A stretch of 64,000 bases of DNA from Chelonoidis abingdonii (Eukaryota; Chordata; Testudines; Testudinidae). The stretch is from the NCBI RefSeq assembly GCF_003597395.2, contig NC_133782.1:10569126-10633125 (forward strand), in the 5' to 3' direction. Under the pieces are notes generated by a model that was given only the letters and a program-made list of their open reading frames with translations, was not told the DNA's origin and did no database searches. The first letter of the stretch is position 1. Every line of letters begins with the position of its first letter. A program made the position numbers and the translations under genes. Positions 48,574 to 61,400 of this stretch are shown piece by piece.

Positions 48574-49952
48574 TATCAAGGCTAATCCTTTAAGTCTTTC
48601 TTTCTTTCTTTGTCTGACAAAATAAACCTACCCCACACTTCTGTAATCTTTCTTGTATAATGAGAATATTATAATAGATAACAAAAAAATCCCTAAACTG
48701 CGTGCATTCCTGTCAGCCCAAATGTGCTTAGATTTGCCTCTTTCTGTCATAAAAGTAGGTTCTGAGGCTGTTTCTTACAATTTAAAGAGACATCATCAGT
48801 CTAAAAATTACATTAATAAGAATCGAGACCAAACCACTACTAGTAAGAGCGATAAAACAGCAAGAATATACGTGGTGCACCAAGACACTGAAAACTACGC
48901 AGGGGTGTGTATGTGTGAGATTTTTCTCAGCTCTACTCATAGCCCCTGGGCACTCCACACTCTAGACACCAAGCCAGGTTCATGTTGTATTTGGTTGTGG
49001 GTCAGAGCTAATCACAGCTCTTTAGCACTTTCTCACTGCCACATGAGTCTTGGTCAGGGAAATCTTTCATGTGAGATGGAAACAAGACTCTAGAGATGCC
49101 AACACTGACTAAAGTATCACCGTCATAGCCACTGGAGCCCATGCTGGCCCCGGACATCTGACAAGTATAATCTTTTGGAACCCTGACTGTTGTCATGTGA
49201 CTGGAGCCATGCAATAACAGCCCATTCCCATTGTTGAAGGTACTGGCCTACCACCTTCCCCTTTATAGACTTGGTTCTCTGCAGGTGTCAGAGTGTGATG
49301 GAGAAATGGAGGAAAATAGAGAAGCAGAAAAGGAGCAAGTGTCATTGGCAAGGAGAAAACCATCAGAGGAGAAGACAGAAGGGAGATGAGGGAGTGGAGG
49401 AAGGAAAATGCAGTGGCCCAAATGCAAGGATGGCTCAGAGAATGGTGTCAAAGCCATAGCTGCAGAGAGCTCCCACTCATGGGGGTGCTCAACTGATGTT
49501 AGTGAGATCATTACTCCTGGTGCTACACGGTACTGGGTGTGAGCTGCTTCATTCTTGCTGACCGCTCTATAGGGACAATGATTTGAGCCCCTGTGGAAAT
49601 CTCACAGAGATGGGCAGTCACATCAGAGACTCCCCACTGTTTAACAGGAAATCTCTTTCTGCTACTCCATTGATTCTCTCCACAAACACGTGCACCAATT
49701 TTGGACTCGTCATTGTTTCCATTCTCTTCTCCTCTCAGCCCTTAAAGGGCACAGCCTGCTGAAGGCTGCATGGCAGAGGAGTTTGGGGCAGGTGGAGGCA
49801 GGTCACATTGAATCTGAGCCCATAACCCTACAGGGAACCTTATGTTGTTTGACCCAGCCCTGCCAAAGTACAGGCGCCTTACATTCTAATGGTATTAAAG
49901 TGCCTCTAGATTCCTTGCCAGGTGCAGAGATCTCCTCTAAGCTCTGTACTTA
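48574..49952. other. No recognised feature (1.4 kb)
   Basis: A short (TTTC)n run is at 48597-48613 and open frames up to 146 aa (48653-49093) lack any domain. No repeat is recognised. Confidence 0.4.
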
Positions 49953-50045
49953 CAGAATCATAGGACTGGAAGGGGCCCCGAGAGGTCATCTATTCCAGTC
50001 CCCTGCGCTCATGGCAGGACTAAGTATTATCTAGACCTTTCAGAG
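49953..50045 (-). repeat. CR1 LINE 3' end fragment
   Basis: AGAATCATAGGACTGGAAGG, then AGAGGTCATCTATTCCAGTC and GGACTAAGTATTATCTAGAC, is the reverse complement of the CR1 tail seen at the end of remnant B (42190-42305). It is a severely 5'-truncated insertion. Confidence 0.75.
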
Positions 50046-50454
50046 AGATACACACCATCAAACTTTCCAGCACCTGCCTCACTAACTTGGTTATGAGCAT
50101 CACGATTGTTAGGGAACTGCAGTTTGTTCCCCTGCTAGTGAAACCAATGTGCCTCCAAAATCCATTCCTTCTCAGACCTTTCTCTCTGCCTGTACTCACA
50201 GCAGGGATAGCCACAGTGACTGCTGCTGCAAAGTGGGGCTGAAGATAGTTTCCCAGTCCATGCTATACGCTCATTCTACACACCGGCACTGTGAACCAAC
50301 CCCTGCCTTAGATTTTCTTTTTCCTCCCTATGTCCATGATTTTTCACATCATAAAACTGTGTGTTTTTTTCCCTCTTCAGTTCTTCATCTGAGGGTCTTC
50401 AAGCTCTCCTTTATCAGTGTATCCAGCTTATCAACACCCGGGCAAGGCTTTTGT

Positions 50455-50560
50455 CCTCATTTACAGATGAAAAAACCTAGAGAATGGAGGTTAGTGGCTT
50501 GCCAAGGACACACAGTTAATGGTTGAGAAGGAACAGAGCTCAGGAGTTGTAATTCTTTGG
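50455..50560 (-). repeat. MIR/CORE-SINE-like fragment
   Basis: TTTACAGATGAAAAAACCTAG followed by GGCTTGCCAAGGACACACAG is the reversed MIR core (CTGTGTG..CTTGGCAAG..CATCTGTAAA). It is clear though short. Confidence 0.6.
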
Positions 50561-53410
50561 GCCTTTCCAATCACCTTTCTAGATCAGGGCTCAAATTCTG
50601 CCTTCTGCTACACCTATATCAACAGTGTGGTAAAAGAGGTGTAGCATTTGGCCCTCTGACTCTGAAGAGTGTCTGCCTTTTGCCTAGTACAGATACCAAG
50701 AAATCTCATTGTCCTCAGCCATGCACACCATATATAACCCATTTCTGCTGTGTTTGCCAACAGGCTAAGTACTGACTTGATATGTTGTTCAAGGGACATA
50801 TTTAAGACCCATATACTGACCTGCCGTGACAGCTGCACACCTCCCTCGGTCATGAGTCCAGCAATGTGTTTTGTTTTTGTAATAGTAATATTTGCTGCGG
50901 CCTAGATCTGATCTACTGTGTGACTCAATGCATGGAAATGTGAGCAGGCTAGGATACTGCATGGCCACAGGTTCTTCCCATCTGGCTAATAGCAAGCCTG
51001 GTGCTTGCCTTCATTTTTCTACTTTCTTATTCTGCACTACTGGACCCTACGGTTGTAGCTTACTACCTGATTTCTAACCTGTGCGGTGATGCTCTTTGGA
51101 GCAGTGCCAGACTCTCCAATAGGGCTCTGTTGCCCACCTACCTGGTCATGGGGAGCAGCTGGGCTGCCACCACCAGCCTCTCAGTCTCTGCACAGCTCCC
51201 TGCTAATATTGTCTGCTGTCCTGTATAGCAGAAGTCAGCCTACAGGGAACCATGCTGGGAGAGAGGGAGTGGAATGCAAAGGGGACTTGGCATGGACACC
51301 ACTGGGTTATTATAGTACAGCTACAGGAGTATATGCAGCATCCATTGCTGTGTGAATACTGCAGCAATATTTGTATGGATTTTTTTTAACAGTAGGTTAA
51401 TCAAATATTGATATTTAAGTATACACCTTCCTGGGATCAGGAAGGTAAAATTGGGCTAGATTTCAATGAATGACTCTTTTTTTTTTTTTTTTTTTTTTAA
51501 ACAAGCCCATCCAGGGACAGTATTCAGGATTTCTAAGGCTTGCTGGCATGTATTCTTTCACTTCATTGCAGCTGATGCTTCTGGTTGGAACATGATAGGA
51601 GACGTGCACCATGGCACCAATGAAGAATATATGTTTTTGTTTTGAGTCCTGACAGCTGCAGCTCACATACCCTGTGTTTGCCTTAAGAAAATAAGCATTT
51701 CTTACACTTCAGCATCTGTTACATTAACAGCTAGTTTGAGGGTTCAAGCAATGGTTGATTTTTGTCTGCTATCAGAGGTATAGCAGTGTCACTATTTTCA
51801 GTTGAGATTTAAATGTTTGTGTATCCTGCAAGAGCTCACCCCATTCAGCTTTGGACTATTCTCAGTCATTCACAGTAAAATAGGTCATTCTCCAGGACCC
51901 GTGTAGCATGCGTTAATGATAAGGGAATCCAGTTGGTGATACTCTTGCTTTCGTTCACTACTTGTGAGTGCCGTGCAACAAGATGCTAGACTCCCTACAG
52001 CTATACCTTTCACGTGAGTCCAGAGGTTTTAGTCATCTAGAGAAGTGACTTTGGTACTTACTCTCCATTCCTTGCACCACCGTAAATCAGAAGTAATTCC
52101 AGTGAAGTCTGTTCTAAGTGAATGGAGAATTGGTATGAATGAAGAATCAGACCACCTTGTCTCTTGCCTGGAGCATCCCCTGCATAGCAGATACTCTAGT
52201 ATTAGTCAGTGCTGGAAATTAAGTTCCCAGCGTTCTGGCATGGTTGAATAGCCACAACAAAATCAAATGAGCAATTGTGACAGAAAGACCATTCCTAGCA
52301 AATCTGTTCTGAGTTTCCATGTCTGAGAATCTATTCTACATATTTCATTCTCTCCTTAAAACCTCTGTAATCCTGGGAAGCTGGTACCCCAAATCTGCAT
52401 AGCTGTTATACCAAAATCAAATTGAAATCAAGTGAATGTGTTTGTCTTCCACCATTGTAAATGCAAACTTCATACAAGTCAAAAAGGACAATCTTAAAAA
52501 TATAAACTTCAGAGAAATCCAATTAAGCTAAAACAGCTGTTATCAAGCCTGGATTGTACATCAATAGGCAGAGTCAGCAATACAGAGAAACAGTGGCATT
52601 CAGTGGGGAGAGCTATTGCTAGCCATGCCAGAGATTTTGCTAGTAAAATTTCTCTTAACTCTGCTAGCTACAGGGTATAATCCTAGACCTAGTAGCTACT
52701 GAATATGGAGCAGAGGATAGGAAAAAAATTATGATCATAGCTCCCAGAGGCCCCAGTCAAGGTTCTATTATGTTAGACACTGAACACACACACAGACTCA
52801 AGTCCTGAGATTAGACTCTTTCAGGCCTGTTCCTGTAATGGACTTCATGTGTGCAGAGTGCTATGCCACATGGAGACCCACTGTCTTCAATGGGGTTCTA
52901 CTCTGGGGCAGGTGTCAGCCCATGCTGAATCTCCAGCAGGTTTAGGCCATGAAGAAAAGACCCCTATTGACCTCAGTGGGTGCTGGATCAAACCCTAAGA
53001 AAATAACTGGAAAATATCCAGAAAATGACAGAAAAACATAACCCCCCAACTAGGAATATGCTACAAATCCTAGAGCATCCTAGGGAGGCGGTGGGGGTGG
53101 TATTTCAGTTCTACAGCTCCATGTCACATCAGCAGGCTCTCAAAAGCAGAACTGTATTGCACTTTCACACTAATGTAAATAACTGTCTTATGAGACAACA
53201 TGCAGGAGCTCTAAAATGCCGTGCTTTACATGTTGGGAAAATGGATAGTCCTTGTCACAAAGCCTGTGAGACTCTGCATTCACTGTTTACGAGTGTGTGC
53301 AATGGTAGCACACCATCCTATGGAACACTAATCTCCTCAGCACGTGACTTGCCAGGCATACGCTTGCATGTTTGCTCTGACACCTTTGAAAATCAGACCA
53401 CTTAATTTAG
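50561..53410. other. No recognised feature (2.85 kb)
   Basis: Holds a 22-T run at 51477-51498. Several open frames around 50.9-51.4 kb overlap on both strands without domains or splice context. Nothing else is called. Confidence 0.4.
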
Positions 53411-53646
53411 AGGTGGGATTTTCCAAAGCATTCAAGGGTGCTATTCCATTTGATTTTCAGTGGATACTGAGTGCCTAACTCCCATGGGTTTCTCTGGAAA
53501 TCCCACACGTGATGCCTCACTCTTGGCACCCAGGTTTGATCATTTTTGGCCAAAGCCAGCATGTTTGCTGATGGGGGAATTTCCAAGTGCTCCTAAGCTG
53601 CTCAAGTGCCGATGAAAGTCGCCTAAGTCTTTCTGAAGATCCCACC
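53411..53646. repeat. Palindromic MITE (AGGTGGGATTTTC family)
   Basis: It begins AGGTGGGATTTTCCAAAGC and ends CTTTCTGAAGATCCCACC, inverted ends. Internal GAGTGCCTAACTCCCATG and AGTCGCCTAAGTC motifs fit a repeat family recalled from turtles and archosaurs. No target duplication is evident. Confidence 0.55.
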
Positions 53647-54194
53647 AAGTGTCTGAACTACCTTCTCCTCCTTGGAGCTAGCTGATGCACAATGCTGGGG
53701 TGATGAGTCCCTCGCACTGTGCGGTGGACAAACTGGGGCTGTCTGACTCAGGGACTGACCACCCAGCAGCTTCACAACCACTCAGTTCACTGGGTTTTAA
53801 AACACAAAAGCCGTAGTTACAAGATGTACAATAATACGGCAGCCCCTTGAGTGGATGCTGTGATCCCGCTGCCCATAATGTGCAGTAGAACTACCTGAAG
53901 GGAAACTCTAAACCCTGTTCTAGGTCCCTCCCCATGCACATTCCTAACAGGCTGGATCTTCAAGTCCAGCCAAACTGTACCCAGCAGGATCCTGGGGGTT
54001 GGAATGGGAAGATGCCTCTTTGCCACCTTTCCAGTCCTCCGATCTTGGGGCCAGTTGACAGCCAGTTCCCCCAGCATAACTCAAAACAGCCCAAGGGTTC
54101 CTAGGGACTGTTCTGGTAGCTGAGGCTTGCTCAAGCATAAAGTATTCTGGCCATGGGAACTGCTACTGTGGGCCAACCCCAGCACAGCCCCTAT
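53647..54194. other. No recognised feature (0.55 kb)
   Basis: GC-moderate segment with short frames; it might be a repeat (GGACTGTTCTGGTAGC), but I cannot place it. Confidence 0.35.
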
Positions 54195-54202
54195 GCTACA
54201 GG

Positions 54203-55214
54203 CAGGGCTGGCCCTAGACCAAATGGCGACCCAGGCAAGGAGCATCTTTGGTGCCCCCTACCTCCTATTTGTTAAACTTTTGAATACCTTATTTTTTATT
54301 GCATTTGTAGCCCATTTCATGACTTTAATGCACAATTTACATATGTGATTTATCCCCTGTCATATAAGACTACATTTTCACGCTAGGATCTGTAAATCTG
54401 TATTTATTCATGCCATATATAAGCAAATAAAAACATTCATTTCCTTTAAGCTTTTCCTCTGAGACTTTTGAATTTTAAGAGTAACTGAAATGTACTAACA
54501 TCAAGAAATTGAACTGCGCACCGACATTGGGTAGACCAGTACTAAACAGTGTGACTGTAGGTGACTGTCTTAGAATGTTAACCCAGACCTGTAGATCAGA
54601 TTTGCCACTCTTGCAGTTGAGCTTTTGCTTCCTATACTGAGCTCGAGAAGGCATCTTTTATTTTCTAGGCGGGGTGGGAGGCTGTATTAGGGAGAGCAAA
54701 AGTCTATGTTCCGCAGTCTTAGAAAGTAATCAAACATTACGTGTTAAGCATGGCAAAAGAAGTAGAGGTATTTTTATATTGTTGTGTAGATAGGGTTTCT
54801 ATAGATATCTCTGGCATCTCATTATATGTCCTTTATTAGTTGCTACTTACGCTCTTCAAGTCTTAAAACACAAGTACACTTTCACAATTGCACAATAAAA
54901 CAATATCGCTCTCGTCTCTCACTTCACTTCAATTTGTTCTTATATCTCACTGACTGACTGGCGATGTCTCGCCCCTTGTATACCCATGAGGTCCTGGCTG
55001 ACAAATTCCAGGAGGGTCAAGGAAAATGTACTTCTCAAAGTCTGGAAGGTTCCACAAGATTCTACAAAGGTCCAAAACATTCTAGGAGGTTAGTGAAAAA
55101 TGAATCCACGTATGGAATTACCGAAACATTTTACTTCAAACATTTATTTTCCCTGTGATTGCTAACAATAAAAAGAGCATCCTAGGCAGTCACCTACCCC
55201 TAAATCTGACCCTG
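54203..55214. mobile_element. hAT-type element, about 1.0 kb, probably non-autonomous
   Basis: It begins CAGGGCTGGCCCTAGACC and ends ACCCCTAAATCTGACCCTG, imperfect inverted ends. The flanks GCTACAGG (54195-54202) and ACTGCAGG (55215-55222) agree at 6 of 8, the differences being transitions, so an old 8-bp duplication is plausible. The interior is AT-rich; no transposase frame longer than about 75 codons remains. It could be a decayed autonomous copy or a long MITE. Confidence 0.65.
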
Positions 55215-57991
55215 ACTGCAGGCTCTGGTTGAAGGGAAGATTGTGTGACAGAGCTAGCCAGGCTGGCTTTATGGCCCGTAGGAATTCCCCTCCATCAGGA
55301 GATTACCTAGCTGCCCTCGTTAAGGCAGTTTTTCTCTGCCTGAACTTCCCGTTTCTGACTGAGACTGAGAGTTTGGCCATAAAGGTTCTCTTCTTAAAGG
55401 ACTGGCTTCACCTGACATTAGTCTGCATGCCTCTGAGTTAGCAGAGCTGGTCCTGTGGGCAAATGAACTTGTACAGGGAAGGGAGTGTTAGGAACTGAGA
55501 CTGAGTGTTTGCTTTGGGTGATTGTCCCCCAGGGCTGCTGCCAGGTTGTGCCACAGCAACAAGAAGGTTCAGTGCAGGCTGAAAGCAGGAGGCCTGGTCA
55601 CAGTGGGAAGCAGGATGAAACCAGACACATTCACAATAAATAAATGGGGGCAAGGCAGACATGGAGCCTTGATGACCAAAGGGATCTGACTTGAGGGGAG
55701 GGAAGAGAGAAATGGAGGAACAGGCCTGGCCCAAGGCACTGCACCACTGCAAGCTAGTCCTGTTCCTGGTTATACAGCAGCAGAATGGAGTGAGGGTGCT
55801 CAAATGAATAGAACTGGGGAAGGGTTATCTAATCTGCCTTCTGCAGACCAACCTACCTATGCAGCATATCTTCTTTAAATGTAATCACCATGCAGCCCTT
55901 TCTGCATGGGGACTTGTATTACTTATATATGTTTCTATGGTTACATGTTTGAGTTACATCTGTTAAAGTGCACTCCAAAAAGCAAGATCAGATACTCTTT
56001 GATTAAGATCATCACATTGAAATATTTATGTGGACTCAAGCATCAAATTATTGACCTGCTTCTGTGGTTAGTCTTTGCACTCCCTAGGGCATGTGTAAAT
56101 TGTGTATACATTACAGACAATAAATCAACGTGGATTTCAGAGACCAAGGCTGTGGATTTAATGGGCACAGAGGATCCACTGCATTATTATTTAAACTCTT
56201 GCTAGATAAGACGCAATATGAGGCCCTCACATTTCGCTTTACTTACTTATTGGTATTTATAAGGCAGACGTGATTAGAGAACGCAGGATAATTAATTCTA
56301 GATATTACCTTGCACTTTGAAAAACCACAATCTGGCAAGGAACAATTGACTGAAGGCTCTAAATAAATAAATTGTTTAACCCATTAACTGCAGCATTAAT
56401 ACACCAATCTGGAACAAACTCTCAAAGCTAAAGGTTGTAGAAAAATATTATAGTCACTTAACTAATGACAAAGGTAAACAATTATTAACTCCTAAAAAAA
56501 AAAATCTATCATCACTTAGATAACTCATTACATGTTCAAATTACTGCACAAATAATAATTGACCCATTAATCCTAAAAAATCTTAATTTCTATCTAGAGC
56601 CTGATTTTGAAATATTAGGCATTTGATTAATCTAATTCGTATATGAAATCAAATGACTGTGCATTTGCAATTTAAGTGTGGGTTTGTGTACCATTTGTGC
56701 AATCAAGCTTTGTGCCTAACTTGTTTAAAAGCCAGGCTCCTGATGATTAATTTTTCAATAACTTGTTCCTATTTAAAGGTTTCAAACAGTAAAATTCCAG
56801 AGAAGACAAATGAATCCTCAACCCCTCTACAGTCTAACCCAGTTAATATCAGTATGTGAGATCAATGCTGATCACTCTGTCTCCTTTGCTACTAAAGTCA
56901 AGTTAAGCAGCATCCTACACTCCAACACCTGTTTCATTTTAATTACATGTTTTGTAATGCTTTCCATACAGGATCAAGTATGCTATATATATGTCTACAT
57001 CCTTAATGATTCATGGCAATTTTTCCTCACCGTTAGGTGGCCTGTGATTGAAAATTGGAACCAGATTGTTGCACAGAAGAGGCTCTGTTAAAATGAGTTT
57101 CTAATTGCAAAAGTGTTAGAATTAATCAACTGGTGTTTGTACATAGTTTTATTAAACCACTGTTGGATCAGATCCCTGAAACTGAAATACAAAATCTTGT
57201 CATATATTTAAATCTAACAAGTGATGCCAAACCCAAGATGTAGGGCCAGTTTCTGGCCGTGACTGGCTAATGAACCATGTATCTACCTTATTCAGTGGTG
57301 GAACCTCACATGGATTAAGCCCAATAATACATGGTCACAAGAACACAATTGCTGCTAATGTTTAGAGGAATTTAAACTACTCAGCAGAACTCCCTAGAAT
57401 GCATCCTTGTTTAAGTTTAACAGAGTACAGAGATGAGGATGAAAAATGCTTAATTTCAGGCACCTTGTCCCAGCAAATGGTCAGCTTTGCCCTTCGTACC
57501 CACCTAGGTGTAAGAAATGGTCAAGTAGTTTACAAAATGGGCTTTGCAAAGGTGGTTCTGAAAGAGGAAAACAAAAACATCAGCAACAACATTAGATGCT
57601 GGAATTCACTGGGGAAAACTTGGTCCGGTGTATAATATAGTATTGTATTGCAGTAGTAGCCCCAGTTATGGATCAGGATTCCATTGTGCTAGGTGCTGTA
57701 CAAACATATATACATGCACATTTAAAGAAACATGGTACTTAGCTTTAATAAATGTCTGAAATTCCATTTTCCCCATTGCCCATTTTAAATTCCTGTTTCT
57801 AATCATTTGCCTTTCAAAATTCAATTTATTCTAACTTTCATTTTTGACTTTTATGCCCTATATGTCATCAAATGAAAATCAGGATTAAAATATGTAACTT
57901 CAAAAAAAAAATATTTGAAATATCATGGAGTCAAGTATTTTAAGGGGTTAAAGATGCAATGAATGTAAATAGTAGCTTTAGGGAACATTGC

Positions 57992-58018
<27 letters not shown>
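57992..58018 (+). repeat. Poly-T tract (27 T)
   Basis: An uninterrupted T run followed by AATATAAAC. Poly-A/T tracts often derive from old retroposon tails, but no element is attached on the strand-appropriate side. Confidence 0.9.
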
Positions 58019-58024
<6 letters not shown>

Positions 58025-58472
58025 AACACATTTCACAAAGTGATACAGCTCCCTTGCAGCTTGGGTATGAAACTTTCATTCTGTTATGTTCTCTCTCACA
58101 TGGGATCTGATCCCGAGATACTTTGCGTGAGATTGATCCAATGCCCTTTGAATTGCAACTCTTATTATGTTATCAATAGTGCTTGCCGGTTTCTTATTTT
58201 CAAGCAGATGCAATAATATTGAGCAGAGGCTGAATCTGTAGATAGAGTTTTAACAAATAAAAAGTTTGCAGTTGGCTTTTCCCAGCTCTAATTTTCCTTG
58301 TGGTGTGGGATCAACAACTTGTTCACAAACATACCTGCCCATGAATGTTCATGGACTTCTCTGATGCTGAATCAGACTCTTGGGAGCAGATGCCATAAAT
58401 TCTTCTTTCATAACTAATCAAATCTTCTCGACCTTTTATCAATCATGCTGGAAATCACAGAACCAGAAAATG

Positions 58473-58529
58473 TAGTGTGTGTGTGTAATGTATATATAAT
58501 ATATGTGTGTGTGTGAGAGAGAGAGAGAT
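58473..58529 (+). repeat. Compound microsatellite (TG)n (TA)n (TG)n (GA)n
   Basis: GTGTGTGTGTG, TATATATAATATA, GTGTGTGTGTG and GAGAGAGAGAGA runs follow each other. It is non-coding and prone to length change. Confidence 0.85.
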
Positions 58530-58704
58530 CAGTGTTGAGTGTTTTTCTTTTCTTTTCCTCACTCCTCCCCCTCAGCACCATTTCTCTCTTACAAGTTATG
58601 TATTTGTGGGTTACAAACATAGACCAGAGTCATCAGATACCTAAGCACGTCATTAATTTTCCTTGTGTGAGTAGTCCCATTCGATGTGAGGATGATCTTG
58701 TGTT

Positions 58705-58925
58705 TTAGGCACTGTACTAAGACTCAGGAAACCAGGCTTCCTTTCCCAGCTCTACCACAGACTGCCTCTGAGACCTTGGGCAAATGGCTTAATCTCTCTG
58801 GAACTCAGTTTCCCATCTGTAAAATGCAGGAACGGCTTTATTTATTCCGCCCTTTGGGCTGTCTTTAGATTGCAACTACTTATGGCAGGGACTGTCTCTT
58901 ACTATGTGTTTGTACAGTACCTGGA
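58705..58925 (+). repeat. MIR/CORE-SINE-like repeat
   Basis: In order: AGACTCAGGAAACCAGGCTT, CCCAGCTCTACCACAG, ACCTTGGGCAAATGGCTTAA, CTCAGTTTCCCATCTGTAAA and then GCAGGGACTGTCTCTTACTA with GTTTGTACAGTACCTGG. This is the sense order of MIR with its LINE-like 3' part, and the best preserved sense copy here. Confidence 0.65.
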
Positions 58926-58964
58926 CAATCAGTCTTCTCTTGGTTGAGGCACTAGTGTAATATA

Positions 58965-59160
58965 GCAAAGAGTCCCGTGGCACCTTATAGACTAACAGAC
59001 ATATTGGAGCATGAGCTTTCGTGGGTGAATACTCACGTCGTTGGATGCATGTGTATTCACCCACGAAAGCTCATGCTCCAATACGTCTGTTAGTCTGTAA
59101 GGTGCCACGGGACTCTTTGCTGCTTTTACAGATCCAGACTAACATGGCTACCCCTCTGAT
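58965..59160. mobile_element. Head-to-head pair of Penelope-like terminal repeats (68-bp hairpin)
   Basis: Two copies of one repeat face each other. The arms 58965-59032 and 59053-59120 are inverted repeats matching at 66 of 68 positions around a 20-base loop at 59033-59052. The right copy continues past its arm to the terminal end GGCTACCCCTCTGAT at 59146-59160; the left copy lacks that part. GTATTCACCCACGAAAGC and the complement belong to a fold like the one at 1417-1454. Penelope-like elements often carry such terminal repeats in inverted arrangement, so this may be a relic of one insertion. Confidence 0.65.
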
Positions 59161-61106
59161 AATAGTATAATATAATTAACACCACCAATGAGAGTAGTTG
59201 TGTCTGCAGGATGTGGCCCCAAATCATCTGATTTTTGCAGCTTTGACCATTCCCTATTATGATGCATGGAAACATTTTGACGTGTTCAAGTAGGGGAACA
59301 GACAGAAAAGCTCTTTGTAGGGGACTACACAGGAGAGGCCAGTAATTCCTTGAGTGTGATGTATGTGATTATTGCAGCTTTGAAAGAAAAGGGGCTTTTA
59401 TCTGATATTCATTTTGAAGCTTGTCTGTTAAGATTCGGGTTAAGAACTTATTTTCATTGAAACATGTAAATGTAGTAGCTAGACATCCTCTGCATCTCTT
59501 CGTCATCACTGACTGCTTTTGAAAACACCATGCATTGTTTTTAGTGTGTAATGCCATCCGTGCTGCCTTTGGCATCAATGCCATAATACTGAAGCTGCAG
59601 CTGAGAGGTAAAGGAAAAGAAAGCCACTTGTATGCCCATGACTGAGTTCATTCTTATGGTGCATGGAGAAGGCAGCAACTGGAACAAGGAGAGATTTAAT
59701 ATTCAAAAGGCACTCACACTGGTTTTTTGCCAAAATCAAATCTGAACCAACAAAGGAAACAAATGATGTTAGAGCTCAAAATTACTAGCCCAGTTGCCTA
59801 AAAACAACGTTTTTTTTTTCACCCCTATGTGATGGGCCTGGATTGAGCTACCTAGTCCAATCTCAGACACCCACATTTGGGCCCAATCCTATGCTCCACA
59901 TGCTTTGCTTGCAAGAGAGTGGTCAAAGTGGGGGTAACTGAGCCAAGAAACAGCATGCTCAGTGCCTGCATGGGGTCGGGGTTGGGGAATACATACTTTC
60001 AGCAGCACTCTGTCCAGTCTTCCTTCTGTTACTGAAAAATTTGGTTGTGATATAAAGGAAAAGGTGTGGGGGTGACTGAAAATAGAGGCTCGTCAAGGGT
60101 CACTACAGATGCAGAGGGCTCCACAGAAGCAAACAAATCATAAAACAATATCACAACTATTTTCATGAGGCTATTGTGTGTGCTGAGCTAACATTTGAAA
60201 CTCTGGTTACCAGCAATGATATGATACAGCATTTCCACATCTTGGATATCAAGTTTTAAATGTATTAAATAGCTACTCCATAATCTTCAAATTACTGGCG
60301 AATTTGGGATTAGAATAAAAGAGGAATGTAAAACACATTTCTTACATGCAGTTCTATATTTCACTTACAAAACACTAGACTTCTCTAATATCTGCCTAAC
60401 TGCCTGATGTTCCAACTCCAGAAACCGTTCCAGCATGGATAAGTTTTAAAATAACAAACCCCATGAATAATATATATTCATCAATCTCATTCAACTGCTG
60501 TACAAGCAACATTAAGACGTCCAAGTCTACAGCTTCCACCCCGTTCTGACTTGACTCCTTAAGTATGAGTTAGGTGAGGATAAAAAAAACTGGATAGTGG
60601 GCATTAAACAGAGGTCTTGAGTTAAGGGTATCTATTCATGCAAACCAGCAAGGAGGAGCTCTTCAGGATTCTCTAGGGGGAGCTGGATTTTAAAATGAGT
60701 GTATTAATAAGCTAGATGCAGAGGGAATATGTGATTATAAAATATGCAGATAAATTACTATCATGCATATTTTTACTCGTGTGTAAAGCCCTATGAAGAT
60801 TTGTACTCTGGGCATAGTTCCACTGGCTTCAAATGCAGGAATAAAAGAGAGGTGCAGTAGAAAATCTTTGTAGGTGTGGTCCCTAAACTCAGTGGTATGG
60901 TTAAAACACATGGGCATGTGGGTGAGTTCCAGAAGAACATTTGTAGTCTAGGTGAAAGGACTCTGAGTTGAATCATGAAATTTCACACATCTAAAAATTG
61001 TGTGCCAATAAACTGAAGTAAAGATGTTGCCCAAGCAGTTTAATTTCGATGGGAATGAATTAGTAACTGGAGGGAAAGGATATTTTGACAGGGACATTTT
61101 CAGTTC
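59161..61106. other. No recognised feature (1.95 kb)
   Basis: AT-rich DNA with short open frames; no repeat family or domain is recognised. Confidence 0.4.
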
Positions 61107-61400
61107 AGTGGACAGTGACAATGAAGAAGGCTAAAATGTTGGCCTATATTGAAGGGCATGTTGCTTTCCAAAGAAACAATCTTTACAGGCCTCTTGTTTC
61201 ACCACATCTGGAGCAAAGGGTCCAGTTTTTGCCAATTTAATTGATGAAAAATATAGATAAGGTGGAAGGAGTACAATGCAGGGCAAAGAAACAAAAGTAA
61301 TAGAATGCACTGGCTCATGGAAACCTGATAAAACAGCGATCATTGAGCTTGGTGGGAAGGCAATTAATAGTTGACTGAAGTATTTAAATTGTAAATTAGC
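61107..61400 (+). pseudogene. Ancient CR1/L2-like reverse transcriptase remnant
   Basis: Translating from 61122 gives KKAKMLAYIEGHVAFQ, then RPLVSPHLEQRVQFL and KVEGVQCRAKK, matching the thumb region of CR1/L2 ORF2 (normally like AKKANxxLxx[14 protein letters not shown]..LExVQRRA). Stops and frameshifts are frequent; divergence is much higher than in remnants A-C, so it is an old insertion. The right limit is vague. Confidence 0.6.

Larger units (their letters stand above)
55223..58704. other. Mostly no recognised feature (3.5 kb), with a MIR-like scrap and simple sequence
   Basis: At 57660-57722 a short MIR-family scrap (ATTGTGCTAGGTGCTGTACA) is visible on the minus strand. A 27-T run is at 57992-58018 and a compound TG/TA/GA simple repeat at 58473-58529. 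The remaining sequence is AT-rich with no supported gene. Confidence 0.45.
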
